The position numbers and the translations under genes are program-made. Below the pieces are notes generated by a model, which was not told the origin of the DNA, did no database searches, and saw only the letters and a program-made list of their open reading frames with translations. Source: Microdochium bolleyi (Eukaryota; Ascomycota; Sordariomycetes; Xylariales; Microdochiaceae). Taken from it: a DNA stretch of 64,000 nt. Position 1 is the stretch's first letter. Each line of letters opens with the position of its first letter. The stretch is taken from the NCBI GenBank assembly GCA_001566295.1, contig KQ964259.1, positions 677,936-741,935 on the forward strand, written 5' to 3'. This document shows, piece after piece, positions 31,790 to 41,656 of the stretch.

Positions 31790-32520
31790 TTCCTCCCCTT
31801 CATCACAAATTTTATCGATATGGAGGTCAAAAATGCCAATTATTGAGTATGCCGATCTTCGGGACGAGTGGCTTGTCGACGACCCATCCAGGACAATCGT
31901 TCGTCGATGCTGAACGTAGATGGTGGCTCCCCCCGTAGAGCCTCGACGGGAACTTTTGTGATCTCGTGGAGCACAGGCCTCAGAGAGACCTTATCGCCCA
32001 GTACGAAGTGGTCTGCCGAGAGGAAAGTGATCGAAGACGGGCAATTAGATCCTGGAGCGTCCATGCTCGGGTAAACCATCGACAGCGTCTCAGCTGATCT
32101 TCGGCCGATCGCACCCTGTCAGCCTCGTCGACACCACCGAGGTAGACATCAGATAATTTGACATAGCATCTGGCAGCATTCCGATACCAGCCAACCATTG
32201 AGTTAAGTGCTTCGTTCCGTTCCTGACTGCTGGACTCATCGATACAACATGTGTCTATCCAACAGTATTCCAAGTTGTCTGCGGCGGCTAGCTGTTGGAA
32301 GAACTTGATCTTGGCGGCACCGGGTTTGCCGTAGCCCGTGTTCTGTTGCACAACCTGAAAGCTGACTTCTGCATTCTCAGTGCCCCAGGTGTGGGTATGG
32401 GGTAGGGCGGGATCCCTTCGAAGAATTGCCTCGCCGGATTGGGATCACAGTAGCCGCATGATGTTATCGAATTCTCGTGGATCGACCAGTAATTGAGAAG
32501 ATGGTCAAGCTTCAAGATAA
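31790..32520 (-). pseudogene. HET-domain (HET-E-like) pseudogene, N-terminal half
   Basis: Minus-strand pieces give a recognisable HET domain: HTWGTENAEVSF (near 32390), YCWIDTCCIDESSSQERNEA, VGWYRNAARCYVKLSDV, CRWFTRAWTLQDLIA (near 32075). The frame then breaks. One base further on the text resumes as SSITFLSADHFVLGDK, EALRGEPPSTFSIDERLSWM and RRQATRPEDR; after a second one-base break it reads AYSIIGIFDLHIDK, then GEENAIVR, followed by a stop. Another break lies upstream of HTWG. The pattern TLQ-LIAP...RPEDRAYSIIGIFD is that of HET-E/ankyrin-type incompatibility proteins, a different class from the neighbouring het-6-like relic. The C-terminal effector part is missing. Confidence 0.75.
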
Positions 32521-32837
32521 TGCCCGGGCCAAGGCTCGGTGTAGCACATGTCGCCGGCCTAGGCCCCTTGCTGTGAATCCACGGTGGAAAAGCACGCCCC
32601 TGTCAACGTGATGGCACGTGGCGCACGGCCACTTGCGTGCTTTTATTTGAAGTCTTCTGATGGAGAAGTTCAGATCTGGACGAAAGTCGCTAGGCTTCTG
32701 TAGCCAAGAAATATATTCATCTATCCGGAGTATTCGCTGAAATGCAAGGGTATGGCTATCTATCGATATGTAAATGGCACAAATTACTTCTAATACAATC
32801 TCCCTTGGTGTCGTTATTTGCTTATGACGCAGATTGC
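32521..32837. other. intergenic region, no gene seen
   Basis: About 320 bases between the HET relic and the end of the GH12 gene. Nothing recognisable was found. Confidence 0.5.
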
Positions 32838-34003
32838 CTAGAGGCTGAAAGCAGAGATCGCCACCCAGCCAAGGATAAGCGAGCCGCACAGGTGCAATAT
32901 GCTGAGGCTATGCACACCGGGCGACGCTGCTGACGGAGCACCGTTCGGTCCGGTTGGTACAGGCGACCACACAACAGTGGGCTTGGATGTCTGCGTGCCC
33001 GTGCTCGAGGCTGTCGAGCTCGTTGTGGTCGAGTTCTTGTCATTGATGACGGCGGTGTAGTCTTTTGCGACGAAGGCGATGGTCTCGGACGCATAGAAAG
33101 CCTCGACGCCGAAATGAATGCCGCCGAGGTAGGCCTTTGCCGGGATCAGCTTCTTCTTGGTGAGCTCCGTGATGAGCGGGACAATGTCCATCTTGAACTT
33201 TGTGGCGCCCTTGTCGAGGACCCAGCTGCACACAGTCTGGCCGACTGCGTTTTTGCCGACGTACAGAGTGCTGTGAAGGTCACGAAGAGGTCAGCGACGC
33301 TGTGTTGTACAATGGCTGAAGTGCTCGTTCTTCGGGTACTTACAATCCTTGCCCATCAACCTCAAGGGTTCCCGACGGCACAGAGGGATACGAAGAAGCT
33401 ATCGGCTGCGCATCACCATACTTGCCGAGCCAGATCATGATCTCATAAGCCGCCTTGGATGCCGAAGAGGCCACGTCTGGGTCCTCGTCAATCCACAGGT
33501 CGTAGGCGATGGTGGCCATGGCCTTCGTCGCCACCAGCGCCGCTTCGTCAGCCCCCAACGTGTCGCCTTTTGGAAAGGTCGCGTTCGGGCCCATCCCCCA
33601 TTCCACCGCCATGTCGGCCGTTTTGATGTCGTCGAGCTTGACGGGCAGGCGGGCCGAGCGAAGGTTGACGTGCGGAAACGAGTGCACAGCGAATGGGGCG
33701 CCACCAGTCCAATGCCAGTCTGCTTGGAACGATGCACCGTCCTTGGCAACGGCCAGACACTGGAAGCCGGTCGGCTCGGGAGCCCAGGCATTTGCGCAGA
33801 CTGTTCAGACGAGGAGAGTCAGTTGGTGGCCTGCGTGCATTTCGAGTGCGGCAAATCAGTGTCAACTTACACTCGTTGTCGAGCGTGGGAGCATTGAGCG
33901 ACGCGTGTGTTGTGCATTCAAAATCGCACACTTTCGCAGCCGACACGAGTGCCGCCGAGCCAATGAGGCATGCTGCTACTAACCGTCCCCTGGAGCCCGT
34001 CAT
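32838..34003 (-). CDS. GH12 endo-beta-glucanase/xyloglucanase with signal peptide and probable GPI anchor
   Basis: Three minus-strand exons: 34003-33871, 33800-33344 and 33270-32838 (340 residues). Residues 1-22 are a signal peptide (LVAACLIGSAALVSA). GH12 hallmarks: EFCANAWAP across the first splice, ADWHWTGGAPFAVHSFPHV, the nucleophile motif YEIMIWLGKYG (about Glu164), LYVGKNAVGQTV, and YLGGIHFGVEAF carrying the likely acid/base (about Glu253). A Ser/Thr-rich linker (STTTSSTASSTGTQT) and a hydrophobic C-terminus (LHLCGSLILGWVAISAFSL) look like a GPI-attachment signal, so the enzyme may be held at the plasma membrane or wall. It would cleave beta-1,4-glucan or xyloglucan. It is intact although pseudogenes lie on both sides. 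Confidence 0.87.
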
Positions 34004-35575
34004 GACGAGTCGAGCGTATCGTGGATAGTTCTTCGGGAGGAACGTCGTGTTAGGGGATTGCGCTCACTTGGCTGACACGCTGGAGAAATGGCTTTGCGAT
34101 ATTTAGGGCAGCCGAGAATCAAGCAACATCCAAAGCAACATCAGATGCCTCGACCGCAAATCTTATACACAAGAAGGGGTCCGGCACCGCCTGCCCTTTA
34201 TTTCCTGCAGGCCCAACAGGGCTGAAAGGACCATGTGAATGCTGACATGATGCGAGCACTAACAGGGGTGTCTGAGGCGAAGCACCCTGCGCGTCAGCCG
34301 TCGGCTATGGCCCTAGTACCCGGACCCAGGGGGTGTGTTGAGGCTGAGGGTCATGTCAGGGTTATTTTGGGCGACGCAGCAGGGATCATGCGCGTATGGG
34401 CGTTCATGACAGGACAATCTTTACGGTGCTTTCTCTGAAAAGAGTCAGGCTGCCCAACGTACCTCAGCCACTTGCGGCTTGCCAGCGCACCCCAACATGA
34501 GCACTCTACAGAACACTGACAGGCATAAGCATGGCTTGTGGCTGGTGGCTATCCAGCTGGCCCGGAGGTTGGAGATGTGGCGTCAGCGCATTCATGTGTT
34601 ATCTCGGAGGCATGCGCCCCTGTGATGTGAGCACCAATGCATGTCATCTGTGCATGCTGGTGGATGACCAAGAGGCTGCACAAACTCAGATTATCCGCAC
34701 TTCATAATGAACGCACTTCAAAGACTTGGTTGCACCAAGATTGCGCTTGAATCCACAATGGTTTTGTACGACGCTCAGCCTTCTTGATGTGAATTTTAGA
34801 GCTGATATCGAGCAATGGGCATGGTACTGTGGTACGCAGCGTCCGGAGTATATTCCAGAGATGATGGTCCAAACTCAACCCCAAGGCAGATTGTAAAATA
34901 CCCAAGCACGCTTTGGCACCTTATAAGGCTTGCGGAAACTCTCGATGGTGTCGTGATCGTAATCTGCCTTGTAGGTGGCTTCCCACGAGCTGGACGACAA
35001 GACGCAGCTCCAGGATCTGATCTTGGCCGTGCAGTGAGGCGGGAAAATACGGCCACCGCATGAGGACCATGATGGGGTGCTGATAAGTCTTGGTAAGCCT
35101 CTCTTTATTATCGTGGACGCGAGTCCACGAAGGTGCCGTGACCTAGAACAGAGGTTGTGAGGACATCTGTTGTATAAGGGTAACTACTGGTAACATTGTC
35201 AGAACCCCTCCTATTCCATCAACCCGCCCCGCACCGGCCCCCCCTCACGCTTTCAAAGGCCTTTTCCAGGCCTGCTTGCCGGTATGCGAGAGTGTGGGCA
35301 GCTTTAGCCGCTTCGCAAAAATTAACCCTACGCTTGATCATTCGTTGTAAGCTTTCCTTACTCCCTCTTAGCACTCGAAACAATGTTTACTCTTCAAACG
35401 CCGCTACGCCCTCAATCCGCTCAGTGAAAGCGCTCTCCCATTTAGCTTCCCTTTATTAATTCGAACCATTAACAGAATCAGCCGAAGACGGCGCGTACAT
35501 TGAATGTTGTCTCCCTAGCACCCCGGTGTTAGGACGCTCGGCCAGAACCGCTCCTACAGCCAAACAGCATCCAAC
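34004..35575. other. long intergenic region with possible mobile-element relic
   Basis: About 1.57 kb. The first 150 bases are the GH12 promoter side. No conserved ORF was found. The part 35095-35570 differs in character: it contains an exact 8-bp inverted repeat (35111-35130), TGTTGTATAAGGG and TGTTAGGACGC motifs, and short AT-rich runs. It could be a solo LTR or transposon scar, but neither target duplications nor coding relics were recognised. Confidence 0.45.
35111..35130. repeat. 8-bp inverted repeat (hairpin)
   Basis: TCGTGGAC, four-base loop GCGA, then GTCCACGA, a perfect stem. It lies in the possible mobile-element scar. No U-run follows, and its role is unknown. Confidence 0.85.
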
Positions 35576-36627
35576 ATGGAGACAGCGCCGGGACGAGGCC
35601 CACCATTCAGCATGGTATTTCACGACCGAATGCTGTGCGAAGACTCCCTTAGTAGTGGTCAGCTCGTTATGTATTCCTCGGAGTGGTACGACACACGAGG
35701 ACTACGAAGAGGATGCTGCCTGGCTTCATTGTCCCAACGCAGGCCGCTGCCGGAAAACAACAGATGTCTACGAGCAGCTCCTACCAACGACCAAGGGTAG
35801 TGGCACTGCTGATCAGACAGTAGTCGGTGCGCGGTATCTGCCGCATCCTAGGATTGTCCATTACCTCAGCTCCGATCCCTGGACCCGGTCCTCCCTGCTT
35901 GAGATGCCACGCGGGTCGATGCCTCTAACGACTTTTCTCAATCAGCATTGAGCTGCGTTATACCCAAGCCAGGCGCCAACAAGAATCCACACGGCCTACC
36001 TGCCCTTGGTGTACCAGTGGGTGCTTCATATTGTCTCGGCTCTCTCCTTTCTGCACACAAATGAGATCGCCCTGGGTGACCTGAGCACCGAGTCGTGTTG
36101 GCTGTCGGCCGCCAGCTCGTCCTCCTCAGGGCACGCACTGCCACTACAACTCTCAATAGCCGGCTTCCCTGATGTACGGTATCGCTCCTACTCTCACAGA
36201 GGTAAGGACATTCATGGTGGCTCTACATCCAGTGTTTTTTTCACCCGCTTCTCGGGAGGTCAGAGACGCAAATCGCACTACAGATATCTCTCTAGTGGGT
36301 TGTATGATTCACAAACTCATGACGGGCGAGTGGCCGGCTCCTCCACACGACATCGATGAAGCAAGTCTGTTAGCCGGTTTGAGTTCCAAGAAAGGTGGTC
36401 TTCCAATAAGCAGCTGGGTCCGAGAGGGCCGCGGGCCGAATCTGGAGCGGGCTTATCTCGGTGACCTTGCGCGGAGATGTTGGAAATGCGACTGTGGCGA
36501 TGGTATCCAAGCACTGAGGCGGGATCTGGCTCAGTTCCTTGCCGAGGAGAACTGGGTTGTTGAAGACGGCGAGGATACGCTGAAAGATTTCAGCCTCGCA
36601 GAGCTTCACTTGGCGATGACAGGGTAG
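35576..36627 (+). pseudogene. protein-kinase-like pseudogene
   Basis: Pieces of a kinase fold appear in three frames. An N-terminal segment starts METAPGRGPPFSMVFHD. In a second frame come DVYEQLLPTTKG, ARYLPHPRIVHYLSSDPW and LEMPRGSMPLTTFLNQH, ended by TGA at 35949-35951. The same frame continues beyond this stop with LVYQWVLHIVSALSFLHTNE and a degenerate catalytic loop IALGDLSTESCWLS, where canonical kinases have H-R-D-L-x4-N. After a further shift near 36202 come DISLVGCMIHKLMTGEWPA and a C-lobe helix ending LAELHLAMTG at 36627. The stop would be explained by one C-to-T change of CGA or CAA. GTAAGG...CCAG at the last shift would make a 31-base intron, which is too short. Either a pseudogene or a pseudokinase with sequencing errors. 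Confidence 0.6.
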
Positions 36628-36878
36628 TTGTGGTTCTGTAGCACGTCACGGAGAAGTTGTCGATCCGTAAGCGTTTTTCTACTAGCTCATTTTCCAAGTG
36701 ACTTGTTTCCAAGGTTAGTTTCTCGCAGTCTGCCAACCCTACTCGAATCTAAAATCTCTAATGCTCACAGACTTTGTACTAGCTTTGCATAGTGGGCGTG
36801 TGTTTGTGTCTACGGCCGGCACGTTTAGTATCAAATTGTAAACACAACTCTCCTGTTAAACTCCTATGGCTATAACTA

Positions 36879-37247
36879 CTACCCAGTGTAGGGGCCAACC
36901 GTACTGGCGGGCAGGTTTCTACACATGTCTGTCCTCTCCAACTTGACTTTCTGGATCTCGCCACCGATGACGGCCATGATAGTTGACCAAAGGGCAAGGT
37001 AGGGTGCTCCCGCTCTGGCTACTTTTTCTTCCCTATTTATCATCTTGAGGTCTAGTCTAGCTTGTTTGACGACCATGTCGAGATTGCCGCGGCTGAAAAG
37101 AGGCCACTCGTCAGCCAAGCTGCTCGAACTACCTGTCTGCCCTGGATACCAAGCGTTGAACTGCTCGAAAAACCCATAAATGCCGTTATACGAACACACT
37201 AGACGTATACTAGGAAGTAAGTAAGAAAGGCTGATATTCGGCTCCAC
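36879..37247 (-). CDS. hypothetical ORF, doubtful
   Basis: A 122-codon minus-strand open frame beginning MEPNISLSYLLPSIRL and containing FFEQFNAWYPGQTG and LDMVVKQARLDLKM. The composition is protein-like (balanced hydrophobics, no Pro/Arg bias) in a relatively AT-rich stretch, but no family was recognised. It could be a remnant of the decayed region or the C-terminal part of an unrecognised gene. It ends 34 bases short of the next regulator's stop codon on the same strand. Confidence 0.25.
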   Translation of the reverse strand: MEPNISLSYLLPSIRLVCSYNGIYGFFEQFNAWYPGQTGSSSSLADEWPLFSRGNLDMVVKQARLDLKMINREEKVARAGAPYLALWSTIMAVIGGEIQKVKLERTDMCRNLPASTVGPYTG

Positions 37248-37280
37248 CCGGCCATCTTGATAGATCAGAAGTACTAATTA

Positions 37281-39529
37281 TCATCCATGACTCCTAGGCT
37301 CCTTGGATGCCTCCAACTTGTGCCGTTGGAGGAGGAGGCTCAATCTTTGGACATCCGGGTTGTCCGTCTTAGAAACAATGTCGACAGGCCATTGTGATGT
37401 GGCCTGCTCGAGATGTTCCTCTTGCCGCGCCAGCTCCGCGTCATCAAACTTGGCAAACCGCTGGAGCGCGTCGAGGTCCTCTGCCCGGATCCTGCTCCTG
37501 ATCAGCCGGAACAGCAGCTTTCCGAGAAACAGGCTGCTGCCCTGGTCATATACTCCCTTGGAAAGCAGGATGACTGTCGATCGCATCTCGAGGAGCTTGT
37601 CGGAGCTGCTGCTGCTGCTAAGCTCCATGTCTCTGATACTCATGAAAACGCCTGTGCTCAGGAACGCGATCAGGTACGCATCCAGATACTCGAAGCCGTG
37701 CCGCAGGTAGTACACCCGTAACAGTGTCTCCAGGCATATCTTGCTGTGGAGGAAAAGCTGGTGTGGCGACTGCCCGGCTTGCTCGGCAAAAACCGCCGCT
37801 GGCGAGCCAGGCGTCTCTGCAGTCAGCATGGATGTGAGGATGCCGAGTAGCTCGTGGTGATAGCGCATGCTTCGACAACAGTTAGTGGAGCGGTATTGCA
37901 AAAGAAGACATGGGAGGACTTTTTGTGGGACAGGGCTGAACATACTGGAGCTTGAGGGCACAGGACAGTACAATGTTTCGTGGGGAGAGTGACCCTGGCA
38001 GCTGATGGTACCAGCCACGGAATCTCAAATAGAACTCTGCCGTCTCTGTAGCCGACAGGGGACGGGTACCTGGCTTTGACGTAAAGAGTCGCACTCCAAG
38101 ATCGTTCATTATCTTTTCGTATTCGATCCTTGCGTTGAAGTATTGCGCAAAGTTGGCATTATACGGGGTTTGGCTCAACGGGTATCGTAGCAAGAGTTCG
38201 CCATACCACTTCGGGTCTTCCAATGGGCTGGGCAACGGCACGTCTGGCGTTTCTTTAAGTATTGGCGCACGATAGAAAGTGAATGAACAGAGACTAACGA
38301 CCACGGCGGTTAGATGGAGCCTTTTTCTTCTTTGTCGAAGCCCACGAGACACCATCTCGACGCACCTTTGGAACAGAAAAAGATTCCAGGCTGTGAAGTC
38401 TCGCGCGTTGCGTAATCTTTGCTTGTAGAAGAGTCCAGATCTCTTGAACAGGCCAATCTCGTGTGCCATTTGGCATGCGCGTATCGTATAGACATATCCA
38501 AGTCTATCGGCTCCGTTCAGGTTGTATATGATATGGAAGACCATACCTGCCTGAATGGTGGTCAGGTCGTTGCCGGTCTGCGCGATTTCCCATAGCCGTC
38601 GAGCTTCCGCGAGAAAACGATATCCGTACGTTGAGGGATTCCAGAACTCGGCGCGGTTCCCAAGGTCACGGTAGTAGTTCTGGCGGCTGATCTGAGTAGC
38701 GGTTCTGCGGTTCTGAGACAGCATGTGATGTGGCACTTACGCAGCCGGCCGCGAGGACCACGTTCACCAGCAGGGGAGAGCAGAGCTCGTGGGACATTGC
38801 AGCCATGTCCTGAAGGAAGTAATCCCTGTGGAAAACTGGGAACCAGCTCCAATCCTGGAGAAGAAAGGCGCCGAGCAGCTTTCTCATCAATGCGTCGTCG
38901 GAACCAACCGTGGTCCATTTTGACGGCTGGACCGAGTCGAGGGCGACGTCGATCACCTCGGCCGCGTGGTACGGCATCAGGAAGGGAGCCTGAGGAATTC
39001 TGGGCCCCTCGGGCCACTGTGAGTGCGATGGTGGCGGTTGCGGACTCGGCAATACGTGTGCGTCTGGCACAACCCACTCGTAGAGTTGAGACTGGAGATA
39101 TGGGTTTGTGCGCTGGCGAAGGGAGGTAGGCATGGTTCGAAGGAGTGGAAATTCGTAACGGTACCTTGTCTCCGGCACGAGGGAGAGCTGAAGCAGTAGA
39201 TCGCCATGTCTGAGGCGGTTGGCCAGCGCGTCAATGGCATCGCCCTTTCTTAGCCGCCAAAGGATGGCATCTGCGTCGGGGTCGGGCCGGCTCCGCAGCG
39301 CCTCGACGACGTACTCGAGGTTGTCCTGTCGGCTCTGGAGGGTCTCGAACTTGCGCTTGCGCGCCTGCGTTCGCGTCTCTTGACCGTTGGTCTCGTAGTG
39401 GCACTGTTTCTTTTTCGAGATGCAGCGCGTGCACTCTGGGCGTCGGGCGTCGCACTGGAGCGAGTGTCAGCCCAGCCAGGATCACCCAAGCGTCCTGGCA
39501 CCGGCCGAGGAAGTTTGGTGGCGAAGGAG

Positions 39530-39580
<51 letters not shown>

Positions 39581-39739
39581 CACCTTGGCCTTGGCCTGGC
39601 GGCACGGCCAGCAGGCGACTGTCGGCCGCTGCTCGGCGGCGGGTGGTCGCGAGGGAGGGCTCTCTTGTTCGTCGGGCTTGGCAGGGAGCAGGCGGCGGAG
39701 TGGAGGAGGAGCGTTCAGATCATGGCGGTGGGCAGCCAT
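37281..39739 (-). CDS. Zn2Cys6 transcription factor (regulator 1)
   Basis: Five minus-strand exons: 39739-39584, 39454-38741, 38691-38366, 38293-37946 and 37869-37281 (710 residues). The binuclear cluster has cysteines at residues 43, 46, 53, 60, 63 and 70 (CWPCRQAKAK, then CDARRPECTRC and KKKQC), split by a phase-0 intron directly before Cys53. A predicted coiled coil follows (FETLQSRQDNLEYVVEALRS). The middle-homology region carries FLLQDWSWFPVFHRDYFLQ near residue 215 and WNLFLFQSLCSFTFYRAP near residue 395. The first intron (39583-39455, 129 bases) contains 49 consecutive C on the sense strand, starting four bases after the donor GTGA. Nuclear regulator; target unknown. No gene of an obvious pathway is directly adjacent except the AMID-like oxidoreductase. 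Confidence 0.87.
39531..39579. repeat. poly-G homopolymer (49 G), intronic
   Basis: Forty-nine consecutive G on the plus strand, that is poly-C in the sense of regulator 1, occupying over a third of its first intron. It nearly abuts the donor. Length may vary in the population or be an assembly artefact. Long G runs can form quadruplexes on one strand and i-motifs on the other. Confidence 0.85.
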
Positions 39740-40176
39740 GGTGGCGCAACTAGGCTGTTGACGACATGTGCAGATGCAGCATGGGCGAGAGCAAAGACCA
39801 GGGCGGAATGTCGATGTCGCTTTGGAAAGGGCCCGGGCCGCACAGACCGGTCTTCTGGTCGCGGCCGACGCCTCTGATTGGCGATGACGTGCGTCTCGGA
39901 TGCTCCCACTGCCAAGAGCGTGGCCGGACCCCTCGCGGACGCGGGTGCCGTGCATACGCGCCCGCGTCCTTTGACGTGACATTGCCCACCTCGACACCGA
40001 CGATCTTGGCCTGGCACGCGGCACTTGGTCCCGCCGTGGAATGACGACGATCGGACAGCAGAAGTTGCGCAGAGCTTTGGTGCCAAATGTCGGTCAATAG
40101 TCGGACCATCTAGCTCTGTTATACATGTGTACCTGGGTAGGTCGCAACGCTCTTCATCACCAGACCCAAAGGCTAG
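39740..40176. other. intergenic region, promoter of regulator 1
   Basis: About 440 bases upstream of regulator 1 and downstream of the AMID-like gene, both on the minus strand. Frames here are GC-rich shadows. Nothing recognisable was found. Confidence 0.5.
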
Positions 40177-41343
40177 TTACATAGATGCGTGCCTTAGCTT
40201 TCTGCCCCCGACGTAGTCCAGCGCTGTGTCGACAAAGATGTTCCGGCCCTTCACATAATTCACCATCCATCCCCAAAGCTTCCACGCGCCAATCTGGCCT
40301 GTTCCGTACTTGGGGCCCAGCGACAGGAAGACCATCGTCTTCTTGATTGGCTCATACTCCTTGACCGAACCCATTCTCTTGCCTCCAAGCGCCCGATCTA
40401 ATGCATCGGCCAGGTAAATGATCTGCGCATCCGTGTTGGTTACCTGTTTCGGCTCTAGATTGCCAATGTCACCGATGCCCCAAACGTTCTCAGTCCCTTC
40501 GACCCGCATCGTCCTGTCGAGCTTGACGTTGCCGAGCTCATCGAGGAGCTGTGATGGCACGAACTCGGTGTTGACCCGGACACCAAAGAGCGGCAGGTAG
40601 ACGTCTGCTTTGAGGGTTGAGCCGTTTGAGAGGCTGAGTATCGTGGAAGTGCTCCCGTCCTTCGCCGTGCTGTCCGTCTTGACCACCTTGGTCCTCGCCA
40701 GGACCTTGACACCGAGCTTGCGCAGGTCCTGCTCAACCGTATGGGCCAGCGAAGGGAGGACATTCGATCCCGCAAGTACGTGCTCGTTGGCGTTCACGAG
40801 GGTGATCTCCTTCTTGCTGCCAAAGTGGGCAGCCAGCTCGCCGGCGGTCTCGACGCCTGTCGGCCCTGCCCCTGCGACGACAATGGACTTAGCTGTAGCG
40901 ATGCGTTCCTGCAATGCGTGAAGGGCAAGAATAGTCTCTTCTGATGTGCCAATCAATTTCAAGGGCAGACCGCCTCCATTCATGCGCGAGCCGGTGGCGA
41001 TTACAAGCTGGTCGTACGGGATGGTCTGCTGGACACCGCTGTTCAAGAGCACGTCTACAGTGTTCGTGTCGGGATTGAGGGAAGTGGCCTTGCCGAGGAC
41101 AAATTCCCAGTTCTCTGGAGGGTAACGCGTGAGATTATCCTTAATGGGAATGAAGAGCTTGTCGTCTGGGACCGCCCCGGGAATGATGCCCCGTGTTGCC
41201 GCGAGATTCCAGTAAAACTTTGAGCTGGGGGAGACGAGGATGATCTTGAGTTTAGTGTAGGGGGCCGTGTAGGTGAGGAGCTTGTGAGCAAGTGGGAGGC
41301 CGGTGAAGCCCGCGCCAAGTATCACGACGGTCTGAGATGTCAT
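40177..41343 (-). CDS. AMID/FSP1-like FAD-dependent NAD(P)H oxidoreductase
   Basis: A single minus-strand exon of 388 residues. Two dinucleotide-binding motifs are visible: VVILGAGFTGLPLAHKL at residue 6 (FAD) and SIVVAGAGPTGVETAGELA near residue 160 (NAD(P)H). YDQLVIATGSRMN near residue 125 and NVWGIGDIGNLEP near residue 290 complete the pyridine-nucleotide-disulfide oxidoreductase fold. This matches the type II NADH dehydrogenase/AMID/FSP1 group, which reduces quinones. There is no redox-active CxxC and no cleavable targeting signal; a C-terminal amphipathic region could associate with membranes. A (CA)9 repeat abuts the start codon. It lies between two Zn2Cys6 regulator genes; a functional link is possible but unproven. 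Confidence 0.88.
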   Translation of the reverse strand: MTSQTVVILGAGFTGLPLAHKLLTYTAPYTKLKIILVSPSSKFYWNLAATRGIIPGAVPDDKLFIPIKDNLTRYPPENWEFVLGKATSLNPDTNTVDVLLNSGVQQTIPYDQLVIATGSRMNGGGLPLKLIGTSEETILALHALQERIATAKSIVVAGAGPTGVETAGELAAHFGSKKEITLVNANEHVLAGSNVLPSLAHTVEQDLRKLGVKVLARTKVVKTDSTAKDGSTSTILSLSNGSTLKADVYLPLFGVRVNTEFVPSQLLDELGNVKLDRTMRVEGTENVWGIGDIGNLEPKQVTNTDAQIIYLADALDRALGGKRMGSVKEYEPIKKTMVFLSLGPKYGTGQIGAWKLWGWMVNYVKGRNIFVDTALDYVGGRKLRHASM

Positions 41344-41361
41344 TGTGTGTGTGTGTGTGTG
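41344..41361. repeat. (TG)9 microsatellite in the 5' leader
   Basis: Nine TG units on the plus strand, read as (CA)9 in the sense of the AMID-like gene, ending immediately before its ATG. Confidence 0.9.
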
Positions 41362-41656
41362 CGTGCCAAGGCCTCCGTGATGATTTGAGCTGTTGGAATT
41401 GTCACCATTCGGCCAAGAGATCATACTTATACGAGCCCTTGGTTATCCATCAATCCTCGGCAGAGGTCGGGCTCCGGTGATTGGCCGGAACGAGCGAGGC
41501 CGGGGCCGAGCGTTCGGTCTTACAGCCAATCAAACCACGCCCAAGGCCGAGTGTCCGTCCGCTGAGGCGATGTGGCCGTGAAGTCCACTCGACCCTTGAT
41601 CTGGAAAAGAAGCCACCAGTCTCAACAAAGTCCTCTGCTAGGACACGCGTAGCATC
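41362..41656. promoter_or_regulatory. divergent promoter: AMID-like gene / regulator 2
   Basis: About 300 bases between divergent starts. It includes a repeated GGGCTC/GGCCGAGCG GC-rich stretch and a CCGTGAAG...CCACTCGACCC segment. No defined site can be supported. Confidence 0.45.

Noticed and set aside
35324..35335. TTAACCCTA, an interstitial telomere-like sequence
   Set aside because: Only one repeat unit is present; chance occurrence.
36201..36232. GTAAGG...CCAG as an intron in the kinase-like gene
   Set aside because: It would be about 31 bases, shorter than plausible fungal introns, and does not repair the upstream stop.
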